From positions 40,188 through 104,187 of the forward strand of contig NZ_JAHNZV010000004.1 in assembly GCF_022267535.1 (NCBI RefSeq): a stretch of 64,000 nt of DNA. The letters are read 5' to 3'. The DNA is from Psychromonas antarctica. Lineage in GTDB: Bacteria; Pseudomonadota; Gammaproteobacteria; Enterobacterales; Psychromonadaceae. Position 1 is the first letter of the stretch; each line of letters starts with the position of its first letter. Of the stretch, positions 46,810 to 58,648 are shown piece after piece. Under the pieces are notes generated by a model. That model was not told the DNA's origin and ran no database searches. It was given only the letters and a program-made list of their open reading frames with translations. A program made the translations under genes and the position numbers.

Positions 46810-48024
46810 TCAACCAGAAACTATATTGTTTAATTGTAAAATTGGCTGCAAAATTGCGGCAACGATAAATAAAACCACCCCAGCCATTGAAATCACTAAA
46901 GCTGGCTCAAAAAGCCCTAAGGCAAGAGTCACTTGTGCCGCAAACTGTTTGTCTTGATTATCAGCGGCTCGTTCCAGCATATTGCCTAGTTCACCACTAC
47001 GTTCACCACTGGCTACCATATGTAACATCATTGGCGGAAATAATTTAGTACTTTTTAGTGCAGCGCCTAAACTTGCCCCTTCTCGCACCCGCTCTGTCGC
47101 TTCGCCTACCTGCTGGCGAATATAAAGGTTGCTGAGTACCTGCCCGGCAATAGACATCGCCTCTAATAAGGGTACCGCACTGCTATTTAAAATACTGAGT
47201 GTACGCGCAAAACGTGCGGTATTTAATTCATTAGCCACACGACCAATAATCGGCAATTTAAGTAATTTTTGATCAAACTTTAATTGCTTAGCTGGTTTTT
47301 TTAAGATCTGCCGGCAAGCAAGCAGAAAAACGACAACAACAACCACAAAATAGAGACCGTAAGCACTTAATGCGTCACTAGCTGCAATTAAGAAGCGAGT
47401 AGACCCTGGCAATTCAGCCCCCATATGTTCAAACTGACCGACTACTTGCGGCACAACCGAGGTGAGCAAAATAGCCACCACGGAAATGGCAACTAGTGTC
47501 AATACAACGGGGTAGAGCAGCGCTTGCATCATCTTGCTCTTCATCTCTTGCCGTTGCTCAGTATAATCGGCAAGCCTATCCAATACGGTATCAAGATGCC
47601 CAGACTTTTCTCCCGCAGCAACCATCGCACAGAAAAGCTCATCAAAAATAAGCGGGAAAGCACGCATACTATCAGCAAGGCTATATCCTTCAATAACACC
47701 TCCACGTACGGCAATGATCATCGACTTTATTTTTACTTTGTCACATTGCTCAGCAACTGCATGCAAACTCTCTTCGATTGGAATAGCGGAAGCCACTAAG
47801 GTAGATAATTGACGGGTAATTAATGCTAAATCTGCAGTTTTAATTTTACTGCTTAACAAACTACGGCTACTTTGGGATTTTTTACTGGCCACCGCTTCCA
47901 CTTCAAGTGGTATTAAGCCGGTATTACGTAATTGTTGGCGTAGCAGACGTGCAGAATCAGCTTCTAATGTGCCCTTCTTCTGTTTTCCTCGCGTATCTAT
48001 TGCTTTATAAAGAAACGTAGCCAC
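46810..48024 (-). CDS. gspF: type II secretion inner-membrane protein GspF
   Basis: A 404-residue polytopic platform protein with two GspF domains (about residues 70-195 and 275-395), each with the family pattern, and three transmembrane regions (about 170, 222, 378). It lies two bases after gspE. Confidence 0.96.
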   Translation of the reverse strand: MATFLYKAIDTRGKQKKGTLEADSARLLRQQLRNTGLIPLEVEAVASKKSQSSRSLLSSKIKTADLALITRQLSTLVASAIPIEESLHAVAEQCDKVKIKSMIIAVRGGVIEGYSLADSMRAFPLIFDELFCAMVAAGEKSGHLDTVLDRLADYTEQRQEMKSKMMQALLYPVVLTLVAISVVAILLTSVVPQVVGQFEHMGAELPGSTRFLIAASDALSAYGLYFVVVVVVFLLACRQILKKPAKQLKFDQKLLKLPIIGRVANELNTARFARTLSILNSSAVPLLEAMSIAGQVLSNLYIRQQVGEATERVREGASLGAALKSTKLFPPMMLHMVASGERSGELGNMLERAADNQDKQFAAQVTLALGLFEPALVISMAGVVLFIVAAILQPILQLNNIVSG

Positions 48025-48025
48025 A

Positions 48026-49543
48026 CTAATCCTCTCTTGTTACACGTAATATTTCTTCCAGCGTTGTTTTTCCGGCAAGCACTTTGGCTAAACCATCATC
48101 ACGAATGCTGGGTGTATATTGACGAATCACTTTTTCAACCGCTTGCTCACCTGCGTTAGTATGGATCAATTCGCGCACATTTTCATTGACCACCAGCAGC
48201 TCATGGATACCCGTACGCCCTTTGTAACCGGTTTGGTTACATTTATTACAACCAATCGCACGAAAAATAATCCGCGGGTCGTCACATTGCAATCCTAATA
48301 TCTTTTTTTCTTGTTCCGTTGGGACGTGTGACTCTTTGCAACTGGGGCATAAACGACGTACTAAACGTTGAGCCAGTACTCCCAGCAAACTCGAGGATAA
48401 TAAAAAGGGTTCAACGCCCATATCACGCAAACGCGTGACGGCGCCAACGGCGCTATTGGTATGCAGTGTTGATAAAACTAAGTGCCCCGTTAAACTCGCC
48501 TGCACGGCGATTTCAGCAGTCTCTAAATCACGAATTTCACCAATCATCACGACATCGGGATCTTGACGTAAGATCGCCCGTAAACCACGTGCAAAAGTCA
48601 TATCAACTTTAGTATTTACCTGCGTTTGACCTATCCCGTCAATGGCATACTCAATCGGATCTTCAACCGTAAGGATGTTACTGTTTTTAGCATTTATCTC
48701 TAATAACCCAGCATATAACGTTGTACTTTTTCCCGAACCGGTCGGGCCTGTAACCAAAATAATGCCATGCGGTTTGTGGATAAGTTCACGTAATAAAGTA
48801 TGGTTTTGCTCTGTCATCCCCAGCGTGGCCAGATCCAGCTTAACCGCATTTTTATCCAGCAAACGCAATACAACTCGTTCACCATAACTTGCTGGCATAG
48901 TGGAAACACGTACATCAACTGCACGCCCACCAATGCGCAGTGAAATACGGCCGTCTTGTGGGATGCGTTTTTCGGCGATATCCAGCTTTGCCATTACCTT
49001 GATACGTGAAACTAATAATGCAGCTAACTTACGCTGAGGTTTTAAAATCTCACGCAACACACCGTCAATACGAAAACGGATAATAAGTGAGTTCTCAAAG
49101 GTTTCGATATGAATGTCTGATGCTTCTTCTTTGATTGCCTCGCCCAACATCGCATTGATAAGCTTGATAATCGGCGCATCATCTTCCGTTTCAAGAAGAT
49201 CTTCATCATCAGGTAACTCTTCTGCAAGCGCAAAGAAATCGTCACTACCAATATCTTCCATCAATTGCTGCGCTTCTGAAGATGACGATTGATAAGCTAA
49301 TGTAACCAGCTTATCAAAAAGTTCACTATCAACTTGCTGTAAGCTAAAAGGACGCCCAGTTACGCGGCGCACTTCTAGTAATAGATCCACTGACGGTTTT
49401 TGTTTATAACAAAGTTCAGTGTCGTTACCCTCGATACGGATAACTAACTCATGCTTTTTAGAAAAAGGAAAGGGCAATTGGCCACGTGGTGTGAACTCGG
49501 CAATCTCCTCTTCTGAAAGCGGTATTTGTTCAAGCAAGTTCAT
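48026..49543 (-). CDS. gspE: type II secretion ATPase GspE
   Basis: A 505-residue hexameric ATPase that drives pseudopilus assembly. Walker [11 protein letters not shown] near residue 265, Asp box ([14 protein letters not shown]), Walker [13 protein letters not shown] and a tetracysteine zinc motif (CPSCKE ... [11 protein letters not shown]) near residues 398-430. It starts at the gspD stop codon. Confidence 0.97.
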   Translation of the reverse strand: MNLLEQIPLSEEEIAEFTPRGQLPFPFSKKHELVIRIEGNDTELCYKQKPSVDLLLEVRRVTGRPFSLQQVDSELFDKLVTLAYQSSSSEAQQLMEDIGSDDFFALAEELPDDEDLLETEDDAPIIKLINAMLGEAIKEEASDIHIETFENSLIIRFRIDGVLREILKPQRKLAALLVSRIKVMAKLDIAEKRIPQDGRISLRIGGRAVDVRVSTMPASYGERVVLRLLDKNAVKLDLATLGMTEQNHTLLRELIHKPHGIILVTGPTGSGKSTTLYAGLLEINAKNSNILTVEDPIEYAIDGIGQTQVNTKVDMTFARGLRAILRQDPDVVMIGEIRDLETAEIAVQASLTGHLVLSTLHTNSAVGAVTRLRDMGVEPFLLSSSLLGVLAQRLVRRLCPSCKESHVPTEQEKKILGLQCDDPRIIFRAIGCNKCNQTGYKGRTGIHELLVVNENVRELIHTNAGEQAVEKVIRQYTPSIRDDGLAKVLAGKTTLEEILRVTRED

Positions 49544-51570
49544 TACAGAGCATCCAGTTGCGCACTATTCGTTTGCACGCTCTTTTTTTCTACTTTTTTA
49601 TGATCTTTTGCTGGTGCAAAATCATCAGGGTTGATTTCATGACTCTCTCCCCATTCCGGTAATATTGGCGCATTACTATTAGGCATTAAGCTAATCCCCT
49701 TATCTCTTTGTTCTTGTTGCACACTACGGATTAAACCGTATTTACGTGTACTAAGCGCGGCCATAGTCTTATCATCACGGATAATAGTGGCACGTATAAA
49801 GACCATTAAGTTGCGCTTTTCAGTACTGCTCTTCGTTGATTTAAAGAGGTAACCTAACAAGGGAATGTCTCCTAACAAGGGTACTTTATTCACTGTTTCA
49901 GTGACGTTTTCATCAATTAGACCGCCAATTACAACCGTTTCACCTGATTTAGCTAAAACAGTAGTTTTCACCGCGCGTGTTGCAAAAATAATATCAACTG
50001 AAGTTTTGCCTTTAATTGTTGACACTTCCTGTTCAATCACCAACTGCACTGCATCACCTTCATTGATTTGCGGGGTGACTTTTAGTTTAATGCCTATCTC
50101 TTTACGCTCAATAGTTTGGAACGGGTTGGAATTAGCTGAGCTAGCGGTCGATCCCGTTAAAACTGGCACTTCATCACCAACAATAAAACTCGCTTCTTGA
50201 TTATCTAGGGTGGTAATGCTTGGTGTGGCGAGAATATTGGATCCTGTTGTATTGCTAATGGCTTGCAATACCACTCCCCAGTCATTACCTGCAAAACCTA
50301 CAATACCACCTGCAATGCTTGCAAGCGCGGTCGCAGCACTGGTTAAATCATCTCCACTATCGGAATTACTAACTTCATAAGCGGCCCCCACTATTTCACC
50401 TGTGGTCACACCATTATCTTGAAATTGTGTGCCACCGTATTCCGTTGCCCATTGTGTGCTTAAGTTAATACCATCACTTTCTGATACTTCAACGATAATG
50501 GCTTCAACCAATACCTGTGCGCGACGGATATCAAGCTGGTGAATAATACTGCTCAGTGAAGACATTAATGCGGGTTGCGCGGATACAATAACTGAATTAG
50601 TCCCTTCATGTGATTCTATGCTTAAAGAGGAAGAGGCTGATTTAGAGTTGCTACCAGCATCTTTTTCAATGCTTTTACTCACCCCTTGTAGCACGGTGAC
50701 TACCTCTTTGGCTTTGGCATATTTGAGATAAAAGACACGTGTATTACCGTCATTCATTAGTTGCCCATCTAATTTATTGACTAGTGCAACAATACGCTCA
50801 CGTGTTTTTGGCTCACCACTAATGATCAGTGAATTAGTACGTTCATCAGCCACTAAACGTGGCTGTAAAATACTCGGCGTAGTGTTTTTAGAACCTGCAG
50901 CAGGTTTTTGAATCGCGGTAACAATTTTAACCATCTCTAATGCGCTGGCAAATTTCAGTTTTACGATATCAACGTCCTGATCGCCCGCTTTATCAACACG
51001 GTGAATTATTCTAACCAAACGATTTACAACTGCAGCTCGGCCAGTGATCATTATCACATTGGAAGGATCGTAATGAACGACATTCCCACCACCTGCATTA
51101 TCATTGAGTTGACGTAGTAAAGGGGCTAATTCTCGTACCGAGACATTAGTAACAGGTACCACGCGGGTCACCATCTCATCACCAGTAAACTGCAGACCAT
51201 CATCAACTACAGGGATGGATGATACTTTGGCATCTTTGGCCTTGATGACTTTAACAATACCACTTTCCATCTCAACAACGGCAAAACCATAAACTTCTAA
51301 TACATTTAAAAAAAACTGGTAATACTGTTTTTCATTTAAAAGATCATAACTACGAACGTTAATATTGCCGCGCACAGAAGGGTCTAAAATAATGGTTTTA
51401 TTTAGGTTTTTGCCAACAATATTGATGAATTCATTAATATCCGCATTTTTAAAACTCGCAGAGTATTCCGTTGCAAATACTACACCGGCGCTTGCTCCAT
51501 TAAGTACTAAAGCAAACAGACTCAGACTTAATAATTTACCTAGTCTGTTTTTTATTCCTAAACATATCAT
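49543..51570 (-). CDS. gspD: type II secretion outer-membrane secretin GspD
   Basis: A 675-residue secretin. Signal peptide (residues 1-33), N0-N3 periplasmic domains ([20 protein letters not shown] and repeats with [16 protein letters not shown]) and the C-terminal secretin barrel ([38 protein letters not shown]). It forms the outer-membrane channel. The C-terminal tail is a likely pilotin-binding region. Confidence 0.96.
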   Translation of the reverse strand: MICLGIKNRLGKLLSLSLFALVLNGASAGVVFATEYSASFKNADINEFINIVGKNLNKTIILDPSVRGNINVRSYDLLNEKQYYQFFLNVLEVYGFAVVEMESGIVKVIKAKDAKVSSIPVVDDGLQFTGDEMVTRVVPVTNVSVRELAPLLRQLNDNAGGGNVVHYDPSNVIMITGRAAVVNRLVRIIHRVDKAGDQDVDIVKLKFASALEMVKIVTAIQKPAAGSKNTTPSILQPRLVADERTNSLIISGEPKTRERIVALVNKLDGQLMNDGNTRVFYLKYAKAKEVVTVLQGVSKSIEKDAGSNSKSASSSLSIESHEGTNSVIVSAQPALMSSLSSIIHQLDIRRAQVLVEAIIVEVSESDGINLSTQWATEYGGTQFQDNGVTTGEIVGAAYEVSNSDSGDDLTSAATALASIAGGIVGFAGNDWGVVLQAISNTTGSNILATPSITTLDNQEASFIVGDEVPVLTGSTASSANSNPFQTIERKEIGIKLKVTPQINEGDAVQLVIEQEVSTIKGKTSVDIIFATRAVKTTVLAKSGETVVIGGLIDENVTETVNKVPLLGDIPLLGYLFKSTKSSTEKRNLMVFIRATIIRDDKTMAALSTRKYGLIRSVQQEQRDKGISLMPNSNAPILPEWGESHEINPDDFAPAKDHKKVEKKSVQTNSAQLDAL

Positions 51571-51664
51571 CTTAACTGAAACTCCAAATCTATACTTTCT
51601 GTTACGGATTAACTACTTGTTATAATTCTTCTATAATAATGTAATCTCATTATTTGCGACTAAA

Positions 51665-52555
51665 TTACGGAATTCGTAAATACAAGTCGTGTAACTGCCC
51701 GTCTCTCTCAACTGTCAAACTCATCTCAGTCATCGTCGGAAACTCTTTCATTAACGAAAATGCCTGCTGTGTATCCGTTAAATCGATGCCGTTTAATGCA
51801 ATCGCAAGATCGCCATCTTTCAATCCGGCTTGCTCAAATAAGCTGCTATCTTTACCTGCTTTGACACGATACCCTTTCACATCTCCGCCTTCCCGTACTG
51901 GTGAAATATAGATATAATCAGTCAGCTTACCGGGATCTTTTAACAAGGCTTCGCGATCTAATTCAACCGTACTCACTTCATCATTGTCATCACTTTCAAC
52001 GAATGCTGCTGGGGCTTGAGCTTCGTGAATCGCTCTTTGTTTACTCAGTTGATCAACACCATCTAACATCAGTGTCTGCGATTCGCCATCGACATCGATA
52101 ATAATACGATCTTCATATATTTCAGAAACAAGTGCATTTGTTCCATCAATTTTTGAACCAATAAAGTAACTATCTTGCTTGTTTTGATAAGCGACGATAG
52201 CACTAGAAGATGACGGTTCGGTAGCGGCAACGACCCCGACTAGATTTAAATTTAATTTTGTTTTTGGCAGTTCCTTTACCGTGACTACTTTTTTTACGGT
52301 ATTTTCAACTTTTGCAAGTTCACCAAAGAGATGCTGCTGCTGTAATTTTTTAGTCCCAATCTTGTTATCCTTGGCGCCCGTTTTCATCATTGGGGCCGTC
52401 CATTGATACGAAGGCATCTCTTCTGGTAATAAAAACCAAGTGAATAAAGCAAATTGATATGCTAACAAACTACTTACCAGCACGACCACTAGTCCAGAAG
52501 TTTTTTGTAATAAAATTGATAATGATATAAACATATACCCTGCTTCATTTCTCAT
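51665..52555 (-). CDS. gspC: type II secretion protein GspC
   Basis: A 296-residue inner-membrane protein. One N-terminal transmembrane segment (about 20-42), a homology-region domain (LNLVGVVAATEPSSSSAIV), and a C-terminal PDZ domain (YRVKAGKDSSLFEQAGLKDG). It links GspD to the platform. It is the first gene of the operon. An alternative start at ATG 52534 (GCAGGG close upstream) is possible. Confidence 0.94.
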   Translation of the reverse strand: MRNEAGYMFISLSILLQKTSGLVVVLVSSLLAYQFALFTWFLLPEEMPSYQWTAPMMKTGAKDNKIGTKKLQQQHLFGELAKVENTVKKVVTVKELPKTKLNLNLVGVVAATEPSSSSAIVAYQNKQDSYFIGSKIDGTNALVSEIYEDRIIIDVDGESQTLMLDGVDQLSKQRAIHEAQAPAAFVESDDNDEVSTVELDREALLKDPGKLTDYIYISPVREGGDVKGYRVKAGKDSSLFEQAGLKDGDLAIALNGIDLTDTQQAFSLMKEFPTMTEMSLTVERDGQLHDLYLRIP

Positions 52556-52856
52556 TCTAAGTATCTAACACACAGTAAAGCACACTAATCAGTGAGCGGC
52601 CATGCTACATCAGTTCCTATTTTAGCAACCAGCATAATACATCAATAATGTGGGGTATATCTAAACTGGCTAAAAAATAAGTGCTTATCCCCAATTAGGG
52701 GAATAAATAGTGACCAGATTGAGAAGGAGTCGGTTAACAGCAACCCGGCTGTTTCATAAAAAACGCGTTTATCAACCTGCGACTCGTCTATTTTTGTAGC
52801 TGGTTTGGCTATTGCAATTTGCTATACTGTTTTTTCACAATGAAGAGAGTGAAAAA

Positions 52857-53261
52857 ATGACAGAGAAAAGAATTCGCTTAGATAAATGGTTATGGGCAGC
52901 TCGTTTTTACAAAACGCGTAGCATTGCACGTGAAATGGTACAGGGCGGAAAAGTGCACTATAACGGACAGCGTGGTAAAGCGAGCCGAATTATGGAACTC
53001 GGCGCACTTTTAACTATTCGTCAAGGTGATCTCGTTAAACAAGTTAAGGTTGAAATATTAGCAGATCAACGCCAAGGGGCGCCGATTGCTGAAACATTGT
53101 ATAAAGAGACAGTAGAAAGTCTAAAGAAACGCGAGCAGTACCAAATTTTACGAAAATTAAGTTTACAAAATGCCCCACATCCCGAGCGCAAACCCAATAA
53201 GAAACAGCGCAGAGAACTAATCCAAGCCAAAATACAACGCAATACTGCAACTTACGACTAG
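52857..53261 (+). CDS. hslR: heat-shock protein Hsp15 (ribosome-associated)
   Basis: A 134-residue S4-domain protein (RLDKWLWAARFYKTRSIARE then GGKVHYNG) that binds free 50S subunits carrying stalled nascent chains. The basic C-terminus is typical. ATG 52857 follows GAAGAGAG; the upstream ATG 52812 lacks one. It is followed by hslO as in E. coli. Confidence 0.94.
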   Translation: MTEKRIRLDKWLWAARFYKTRSIAREMVQGGKVHYNGQRGKASRIMELGALLTIRQGDLVKQVKVEILADQRQGAPIAETLYKETVESLKKREQYQILRKLSLQNAPHPERKPNKKQRRELIQAKIQRNTATYD

Positions 53262-53294
53262 GCTTTAGGTGATATTTAAGAGAGAACCGACAAA

Positions 53295-54155
53295 ATGAGT
53301 GACCAACTACAACGTTTTATTTTTGATGATTATCAAATCCGCGGCGAAATAGCCCGCGCACATAATAGCTTTAGTGAAATCATTAAAAATCATCATTACC
53401 CCACAGAAATTGTTAACATTATTGGTGAATTATTAGTCGCCACCAGCCTATTGACAGCCACGTTAAAATTCGCAGGTAAGATCTCGGTGCAGCTACAGGG
53501 AGATGGTCCGCTAAACTTAGCGGTTATTAATGGCAATCAGGACCAAGAATTACGCGGCACAGCACGTGTTGAAGGGGATACCACTGGCCTATCATTTAAA
53601 CAACTTATTGGCAAAGGGCATCTTCTAATCACCATTACTCCGGATAATGGTGAACGCTATCAAGGCATTGTTGAATTGCGCAAAGAGTCACTTAGTGAAT
53701 GCTTAGAGGATTATTTTGCACAGTCAGAACAATTGCCAACACGTATTATTTTACATGCGAGCAATATCGACAAACCGCAAGCTGCCGGCTTGTTATTGCA
53801 AACATTACCGGCGGTTAATGAGGATCATGAGGAGCAATTCCAGCATGTCAGTGCATTAGCATCCACTGTTAAAGAGGAAGAATTATATACGCTCGAAAAT
53901 GCTCAATTACTGCATCGTTTGTATCACCAAGAAACGCTGCGGTTATTTGAACCAACAGTAATCTCTTTTAAATGCAGCTGCTCTAAAGAACGTTGCTTAT
54001 CTTCGCTCGCATCTATTGCCCCAGAAGAAATTTTAGAGATGCTAGAAGAGAATGGTGCTATCGATATGCATTGTGAATATTGCGCAAGCGATTACCACTT
54101 TGAAGCTGATGATTTAAAAATACTGTTAACAGATCAGCACAATACGCAGCATTAG
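53295..54155 (+). CDS. hslO: redox-regulated chaperone Hsp33
   Basis: A 286-residue holdase chaperone activated by oxidation. The zinc-binding redox switch is visible as CSCSKERC and CEYC at the C-terminus (CxC...CxxC). The substrate-binding domain contains VQLQGDGPLNL. It lies 33 bp after hslR, probably one operon, and ends at a hairpin terminator. Confidence 0.95.
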   Translation: MSDQLQRFIFDDYQIRGEIARAHNSFSEIIKNHHYPTEIVNIIGELLVATSLLTATLKFAGKISVQLQGDGPLNLAVINGNQDQELRGTARVEGDTTGLSFKQLIGKGHLLITITPDNGERYQGIVELRKESLSECLEDYFAQSEQLPTRIILHASNIDKPQAAGLLLQTLPAVNEDHEEQFQHVSALASTVKEEELYTLENAQLLHRLYHQETLRLFEPTVISFKCSCSKERCLSSLASIAPEEILEMLEENGAIDMHCEYCASDYHFEADDLKILLTDQHNTQH

Positions 54156-54170
54156 CAGCTAAAAAAGTAA

Positions 54171-54203
54171 AAGGAGAGATCTGAATATCTCTCCTCCGTT
54201 TTT
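54171..54203 (+). terminator. terminator after hslO
   Basis: A GGAGAGAT/ATCTCTCC stem with a 6-base loop and a following T tract lies 17 bp after the hslO stop. Confidence 0.8.
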
Positions 54204-54230
54204 ATGGCAACTTTATCAAATAACTATTAT

Positions 54231-56354
54231 TTAAGTCGCTCGCTTCGATACTTCAAAACGCTCAACCAGTGTGTTGAGACGTAAAACAGCATTTTTCACC
54301 AGCGTCGTACGGCGCAGCAGCTGCTGCGACGAAACTTCCATGGAGGTCGTGGTACTTTGCGCATCTTTGGCTGTTTCACCATGCTGTTCACTACTACTGG
54401 CTATCTGCTTCATCGTGTCGAACATATTTTCAACTGCCGTTTTTAACTTCAGACTTCTTTCACCCGAATCCATCACAAAATTATTTTGGTCGACATTTTT
54501 AACCCCTTGTTCCATATAACGAACCGCCATCTCTGATTGTTTGCTTAATTTTTCTGTTATATTACCAATATGGCTGGCAGCCTGAGATGTTCTAGTGGCT
54601 AGATTTCTCACCTCATCCGCAACAACCGAGAAACCGCGGCCATGTTTACCTGCTCGCGCCGCTTCAATCGCCGCATTGAGTGCAAGCAGATTGGTTTGCT
54701 CTGTAATTTCAGTGATCAAGCCAACGATCGCACCAATCTCTTTCATCTGCCCATTTACGTCATTCACACTTTTTGCCGATGCTAAAACTATCTCTTTAAT
54801 CTGGTTAGTATTACTGACCGCCTGCGTATACTCTTGTTGCGATTTTTCAACAAGATCATGCATGAGTTGCTGCATAATGTGCGCTGAAACAGTAGCACTT
54901 GCTATCTCATCCTGTTGGCTCGCAGATAAGTTCAACATAGAGCCGATGGAATAACTGGTCGCTTTACTGGACCTATCGACACTCAGGCAGCGGCGTAGCA
55001 TTGATTCACTAACCTCCTTAACTTCATTGGAGGCGTGGATCATCTCACTGACCATATTATCCAGATTATCAATAAAACTGTTAATCCAGCGTCCCAGATC
55101 GCCAGATTCATCCGCACTGAACTGTGCCGTGTTAAATCTATGATTAAGGTTGGCATCCCCCTCCGCCAGCATCTGGATCACTTCGATCATATGTTTTAAG
55201 TGCGTTGTAACAGGTTTAAGCGCAAAATAGCTGAACCAAAAAATAGCCAATAAAGAAGCGCTGCCTAATAGAAGATGACTTTGCAAAGGTGACAAAACAA
55301 ACCAGCTAGTGGCAACAAGGTGGCTAACAAATGGTAAACTGATCGCAAAACTCAGTTTTTTACCCAATGTATAAGTCAGTGAGCGATGACGGTAAACTTC
55401 CTCCAGATCAGCTTCACACATCATCCCCCAGACATCTGGCGAGCCATGTAGCTGAAAAGTGACCCCCTTACCAATAACTGGAATATGCCGATAATCAGAA
55501 TACCCCGGGTAATCTACATAAAGATTTTCGCCATGGCGGATGGTTTCCCTGACACCGGGATGCAGTTGTCCAGTTGCAGGATCGGTAAAACGGATTTCAA
55601 ATTCAGTATGCGCCCTTACTTTTACTATCCCCCAGTCTGTATTAACCCCGGATTTAAGGTTTTCCCCATGAGAGAAGGTATTGTCTTCAAAACGGGAGCG
55701 TGACAATGCAGTTCCCTCTGAAATTGCAGGATTCAGATTGGACTGCACCATAAAAATATAGTTGTCGCCTGATTCACTATAAACATGCCCCGCTTCGCGC
55801 TGGATAAGATCCCCCATCACATCATTCGGTACCCGGCCACAAAGGCAGCCTATCGTTTGCTTGTCAACCACCAGCGGCTGATAATACATAAGCGTAACCG
55901 CGTCATGAAAAGAGGAGCTTGAAGAACCGACTACTTCAGTTTGCGGATCCAAATAGGGGCCATGGAGAAACTGTGCTTGCAGCCCTTTTTGGAGCACCTT
56001 CGCATCAACCACCTGCTGTGAATAAGGAGTATAACTGGAGCATGCAACACGGCCATCAGCAAACACGATAAACAGCTCCGAAAAATCATTGTTCCTTGCC
56101 AACAAGCTCTGCAAAGAATTTTGCCATTCCCCCTCCTCTTTGGAGGTAATGTACAACGAAGCATCAGAGAGGAAACTCCACTGCGTATTTACCCAAGATT
56201 TTAAAATGCGCACCCGCGTATTAGCGATACTGGTAAAGGTTTGTTCCAATGTTTTCTTACGTGAGCTATTTAACCAGCACGCCTTACCCATAGCGAGCTT
56301 ACCCGTTGCTCCAAACAGAGGTAACCAGTGGCGCTCTTGTGCTGTTAGATCCAT
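54231..56354 (-). CDS. methyl-accepting chemotaxis protein
   Basis: A 707-residue chemoreceptor. The cytoplasmic signalling tip is canonical ([20 protein letters not shown] and [15 protein letters not shown]). Two hydrophobic segments lie close together near residues 335-380, followed by a HAMP-like region. No N-terminal signal or membrane segment is visible, so the ~320-residue N-terminal sensor region (with cache-like segments [17 protein letters not shown] and [15 protein letters not shown]) is predicted to be cytoplasmic. ATG 56354 with AAGGAT is preferred over TTG 56369. It sits between hslO and pckA, adjacent genes in E. coli. Confidence 0.9.
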   Translation of the reverse strand: MDLTAQERHWLPLFGATGKLAMGKACWLNSSRKKTLEQTFTSIANTRVRILKSWVNTQWSFLSDASLYITSKEEGEWQNSLQSLLARNNDFSELFIVFADGRVACSSYTPYSQQVVDAKVLQKGLQAQFLHGPYLDPQTEVVGSSSSSFHDAVTLMYYQPLVVDKQTIGCLCGRVPNDVMGDLIQREAGHVYSESGDNYIFMVQSNLNPAISEGTALSRSRFEDNTFSHGENLKSGVNTDWGIVKVRAHTEFEIRFTDPATGQLHPGVRETIRHGENLYVDYPGYSDYRHIPVIGKGVTFQLHGSPDVWGMMCEADLEEVYRHRSLTYTLGKKLSFAISLPFVSHLVATSWFVLSPLQSHLLLGSASLLAIFWFSYFALKPVTTHLKHMIEVIQMLAEGDANLNHRFNTAQFSADESGDLGRWINSFIDNLDNMVSEMIHASNEVKEVSESMLRRCLSVDRSSKATSYSIGSMLNLSASQQDEIASATVSAHIMQQLMHDLVEKSQQEYTQAVSNTNQIKEIVLASAKSVNDVNGQMKEIGAIVGLITEITEQTNLLALNAAIEAARAGKHGRGFSVVADEVRNLATRTSQAASHIGNITEKLSKQSEMAVRYMEQGVKNVDQNNFVMDSGERSLKLKTAVENMFDTMKQIASSSEQHGETAKDAQSTTTSMEVSSQQLLRRTTLVKNAVLRLNTLVERFEVSKRAT

Positions 56355-56797
56355 TTTAATCCTTACCAAATTACAAACATTTAATCTGATAAGAGCAAAA
56401 TCTATACCATACTCAACAAAAGCAACAATTTATGTAACAAAAGTGACAAATGAATTGAAAAGGGCTAAAAACAGCTGTTAACGCTGCCGTTACAAGCTTA
56501 CCTAAGAGAAATTACACACTAAACATTGATTCACAATGCACCAAAATAAAGCAGAGATAAGATCTCTGCCCCCTCAATGGGCTAAAGAATCGCATAATCT
56601 GGCGGCATAAAATAAAAAAATATCGCCAGAGATCAAAAATCCCCAATAAAAAGAGCTGCTTTGATAAAAATCAGTGTGATTTAAGCCGATTATTTGAACT
56701 AGATCTCCCACACTTTCTTTTTAATCCCCTACTCTAGATACTGACATTTTATTTAATAATAAAAATGAAATTTCAACCACTTAAGAGGAACTGATAC
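56355..56797. other. intergenic region before pckA
   Basis: About 440 bases between divergent chemoreceptor and pckA genes. A 7-bp inverted repeat (TCTGGCG and CGCCAGA, 56598-56630, 19-base loop) is the only notable structure. I find no clear CRP site, though carbon control of pckA would be expected. Confidence 0.4.
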
Positions 56798-58429
56798 ATG
56801 ACACTTGCGAAATCACTATCGACTGATAAGTTAAGTCAATATGGCATTACCGACGTTTCTGACATTATCTACAACCCAAGTTACGACACCCTGTTTGCAG
56901 AGGAGATGTCACCTGACTTAACCGGTTTCGAAAAAGGAACACTCACCGAAAATGGCACTGTCGCTGTCGACACGGGCATATTCACCGGCCGCTCACCTAA
57001 AGATAAATATATCGTCAAAGACGATACGACACGCGATACAGTGTGGTGGAGTGATCAAGGTAAAAATGATAATAAAGCAATCGACCCATCTACTTGGCAG
57101 CATTTAAAAGATATCGTCACTAAACAACTTTCTAATAAACGCCTATTTGTGATTGATGCATTTTGTGGAACCAATGAAAATTCCCGTCTAAAAGTGCGCT
57201 TTATTATGGAGGTAGCTTGGCAAGCACATTTTGTAACCAACATGTTTATTCGCCCAACAGATGAAGAGCTCATTGATTTTGAACCTGATTTTGTTCTAAT
57301 GAATGGATCTAAAACCAGCAATCCAGAGTGGCAGGCACAAGACTTAAATTCTGAAAACTTTGTTGCCTTTAATCTCACGGAAAATATGAGCGTTATTGGC
57401 GGTTCCTGGTACGGGGGGGAAATGAAAAAAGGTATTTTCTCTATTATGAACTACCTATTGCCCCTCAATGGCATGGCATCAATGCACTGCTCCGCTAACA
57501 TGGGCACTGAGGGTGATACTGCTATTTTCTTCGGTCTCTCTGGCACAGGTAAAACCACCCTATCAACAGATCCGAAACGCGCTTTAATTGGTGATGATGA
57601 ACACGGTTGGGATGACGATGGTGTATTTAATTTTGAAGGAGGTTGTTACGCAAAAACAATTCGTTTGAGCGCTGAAGCTGAGCCGGATATTTACCGTGCT
57701 ATTAGGCGTGATGCGCTACTGGAGAATGTGGTCACAGATGCCAACGGTGTCGTCGATTACGATGATGCAAGCAAAACTGAAAATGCGCGGGTTTCCTACC
57801 CCATCTATCATATTGCTAATATTGTTGAACCCATTTCTAGAGGCGGTCATGCACAAAAAGTTATTTTCTTAACAGCCGATGCCTTCGGTGTTTTGCCTCC
57901 TGTATCGAAGCTAACTAAAGCGCAAGCACAATACCATTTTCTATCTGGTTTCACCGCTAAACTTGCCGGCACAGAGCGAGGGATAACAGAGCCGACACCG
58001 ACTTTCTCAGCCTGTTTTGGTGCAGCGTTTTTAACCTTGCATCCAACGCAATATGCTGAGCAATTAGTCAAACGGATGGAAGCTTGTGGAGCCGAAGCCT
58101 ACTTGGTCAATACGGGTTGGAATGGGTCCGGTAAACGAATCTCAATTCAAGATACACGCGGTATTATTGACGCAATCCTAGATGGCTCCATTGAAAAGGC
58201 AGAAAGCAAGCAGATTCCAATTTTTAACTTATCTGTGCCGCTGGCGCTACCGGGCGTGCATAGCTCTATTTTGGATCCGCGTGATACTTATGAAAATGCA
58301 GCACAATGGGACAAAAAAGCACACGCGCTAGCGAAGCTCTTTATTAATAACTTTGATCGTTATACCGATAAGGCCGAAGGACAGGCGCTCGTTACGGCAG
58401 GCCCACAACTCGTTGAGGAGCTCGCTTAA
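56798..58429 (+). CDS. pckA: phosphoenolpyruvate carboxykinase (ATP)
   Basis: A 543-residue gluconeogenic enzyme that makes PEP from oxaloacetate with ATP. Kinase-1a P-loop [11 protein letters not shown] near residue 246, the PEPCK signature with [18 protein letters not shown], and GRSPKDKY near the N-terminus are present. AGAGGAAC precedes the ATG. A terminator follows. Confidence 0.97.
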   Translation: MTLAKSLSTDKLSQYGITDVSDIIYNPSYDTLFAEEMSPDLTGFEKGTLTENGTVAVDTGIFTGRSPKDKYIVKDDTTRDTVWWSDQGKNDNKAIDPSTWQHLKDIVTKQLSNKRLFVIDAFCGTNENSRLKVRFIMEVAWQAHFVTNMFIRPTDEELIDFEPDFVLMNGSKTSNPEWQAQDLNSENFVAFNLTENMSVIGGSWYGGEMKKGIFSIMNYLLPLNGMASMHCSANMGTEGDTAIFFGLSGTGKTTLSTDPKRALIGDDEHGWDDDGVFNFEGGCYAKTIRLSAEAEPDIYRAIRRDALLENVVTDANGVVDYDDASKTENARVSYPIYHIANIVEPISRGGHAQKVIFLTADAFGVLPPVSKLTKAQAQYHFLSGFTAKLAGTERGITEPTPTFSACFGAAFLTLHPTQYAEQLVKRMEACGAEAYLVNTGWNGSGKRISIQDTRGIIDAILDGSIEKAESKQIPIFNLSVPLALPGVHSSILDPRDTYENAAQWDKKAHALAKLFINNFDRYTDKAEGQALVTAGPQLVEELA

Positions 58430-58448
58430 TTAGAAACTAAAAAAGTTA

Positions 58449-58484
58449 AAAAAGCCGTACAAACTAACAATTTTGCGGCTTTTA
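58449..58484 (+). terminator. terminator after pckA
   Basis: AAAAGCCG/CGGCTTTT arms with a 19-base loop and short T tract, 20 bp after the pckA stop. The long loop makes it a moderate prediction. Confidence 0.65.
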
Positions 58485-58648
58485 TTGTGCTTTATTTGTT
58501 TATCCATAATCATTCATTCTCCCCATGCCTTGCATAAAAATGCGTATAATAGAAACGTTACCCGGATAATTTTCATCTTTGATTGCCCTGCCACTAAAAA
58601 GCGTTTATAACGCTATAAGCAATCATTTTTCTCAATTGGAGTTATATT

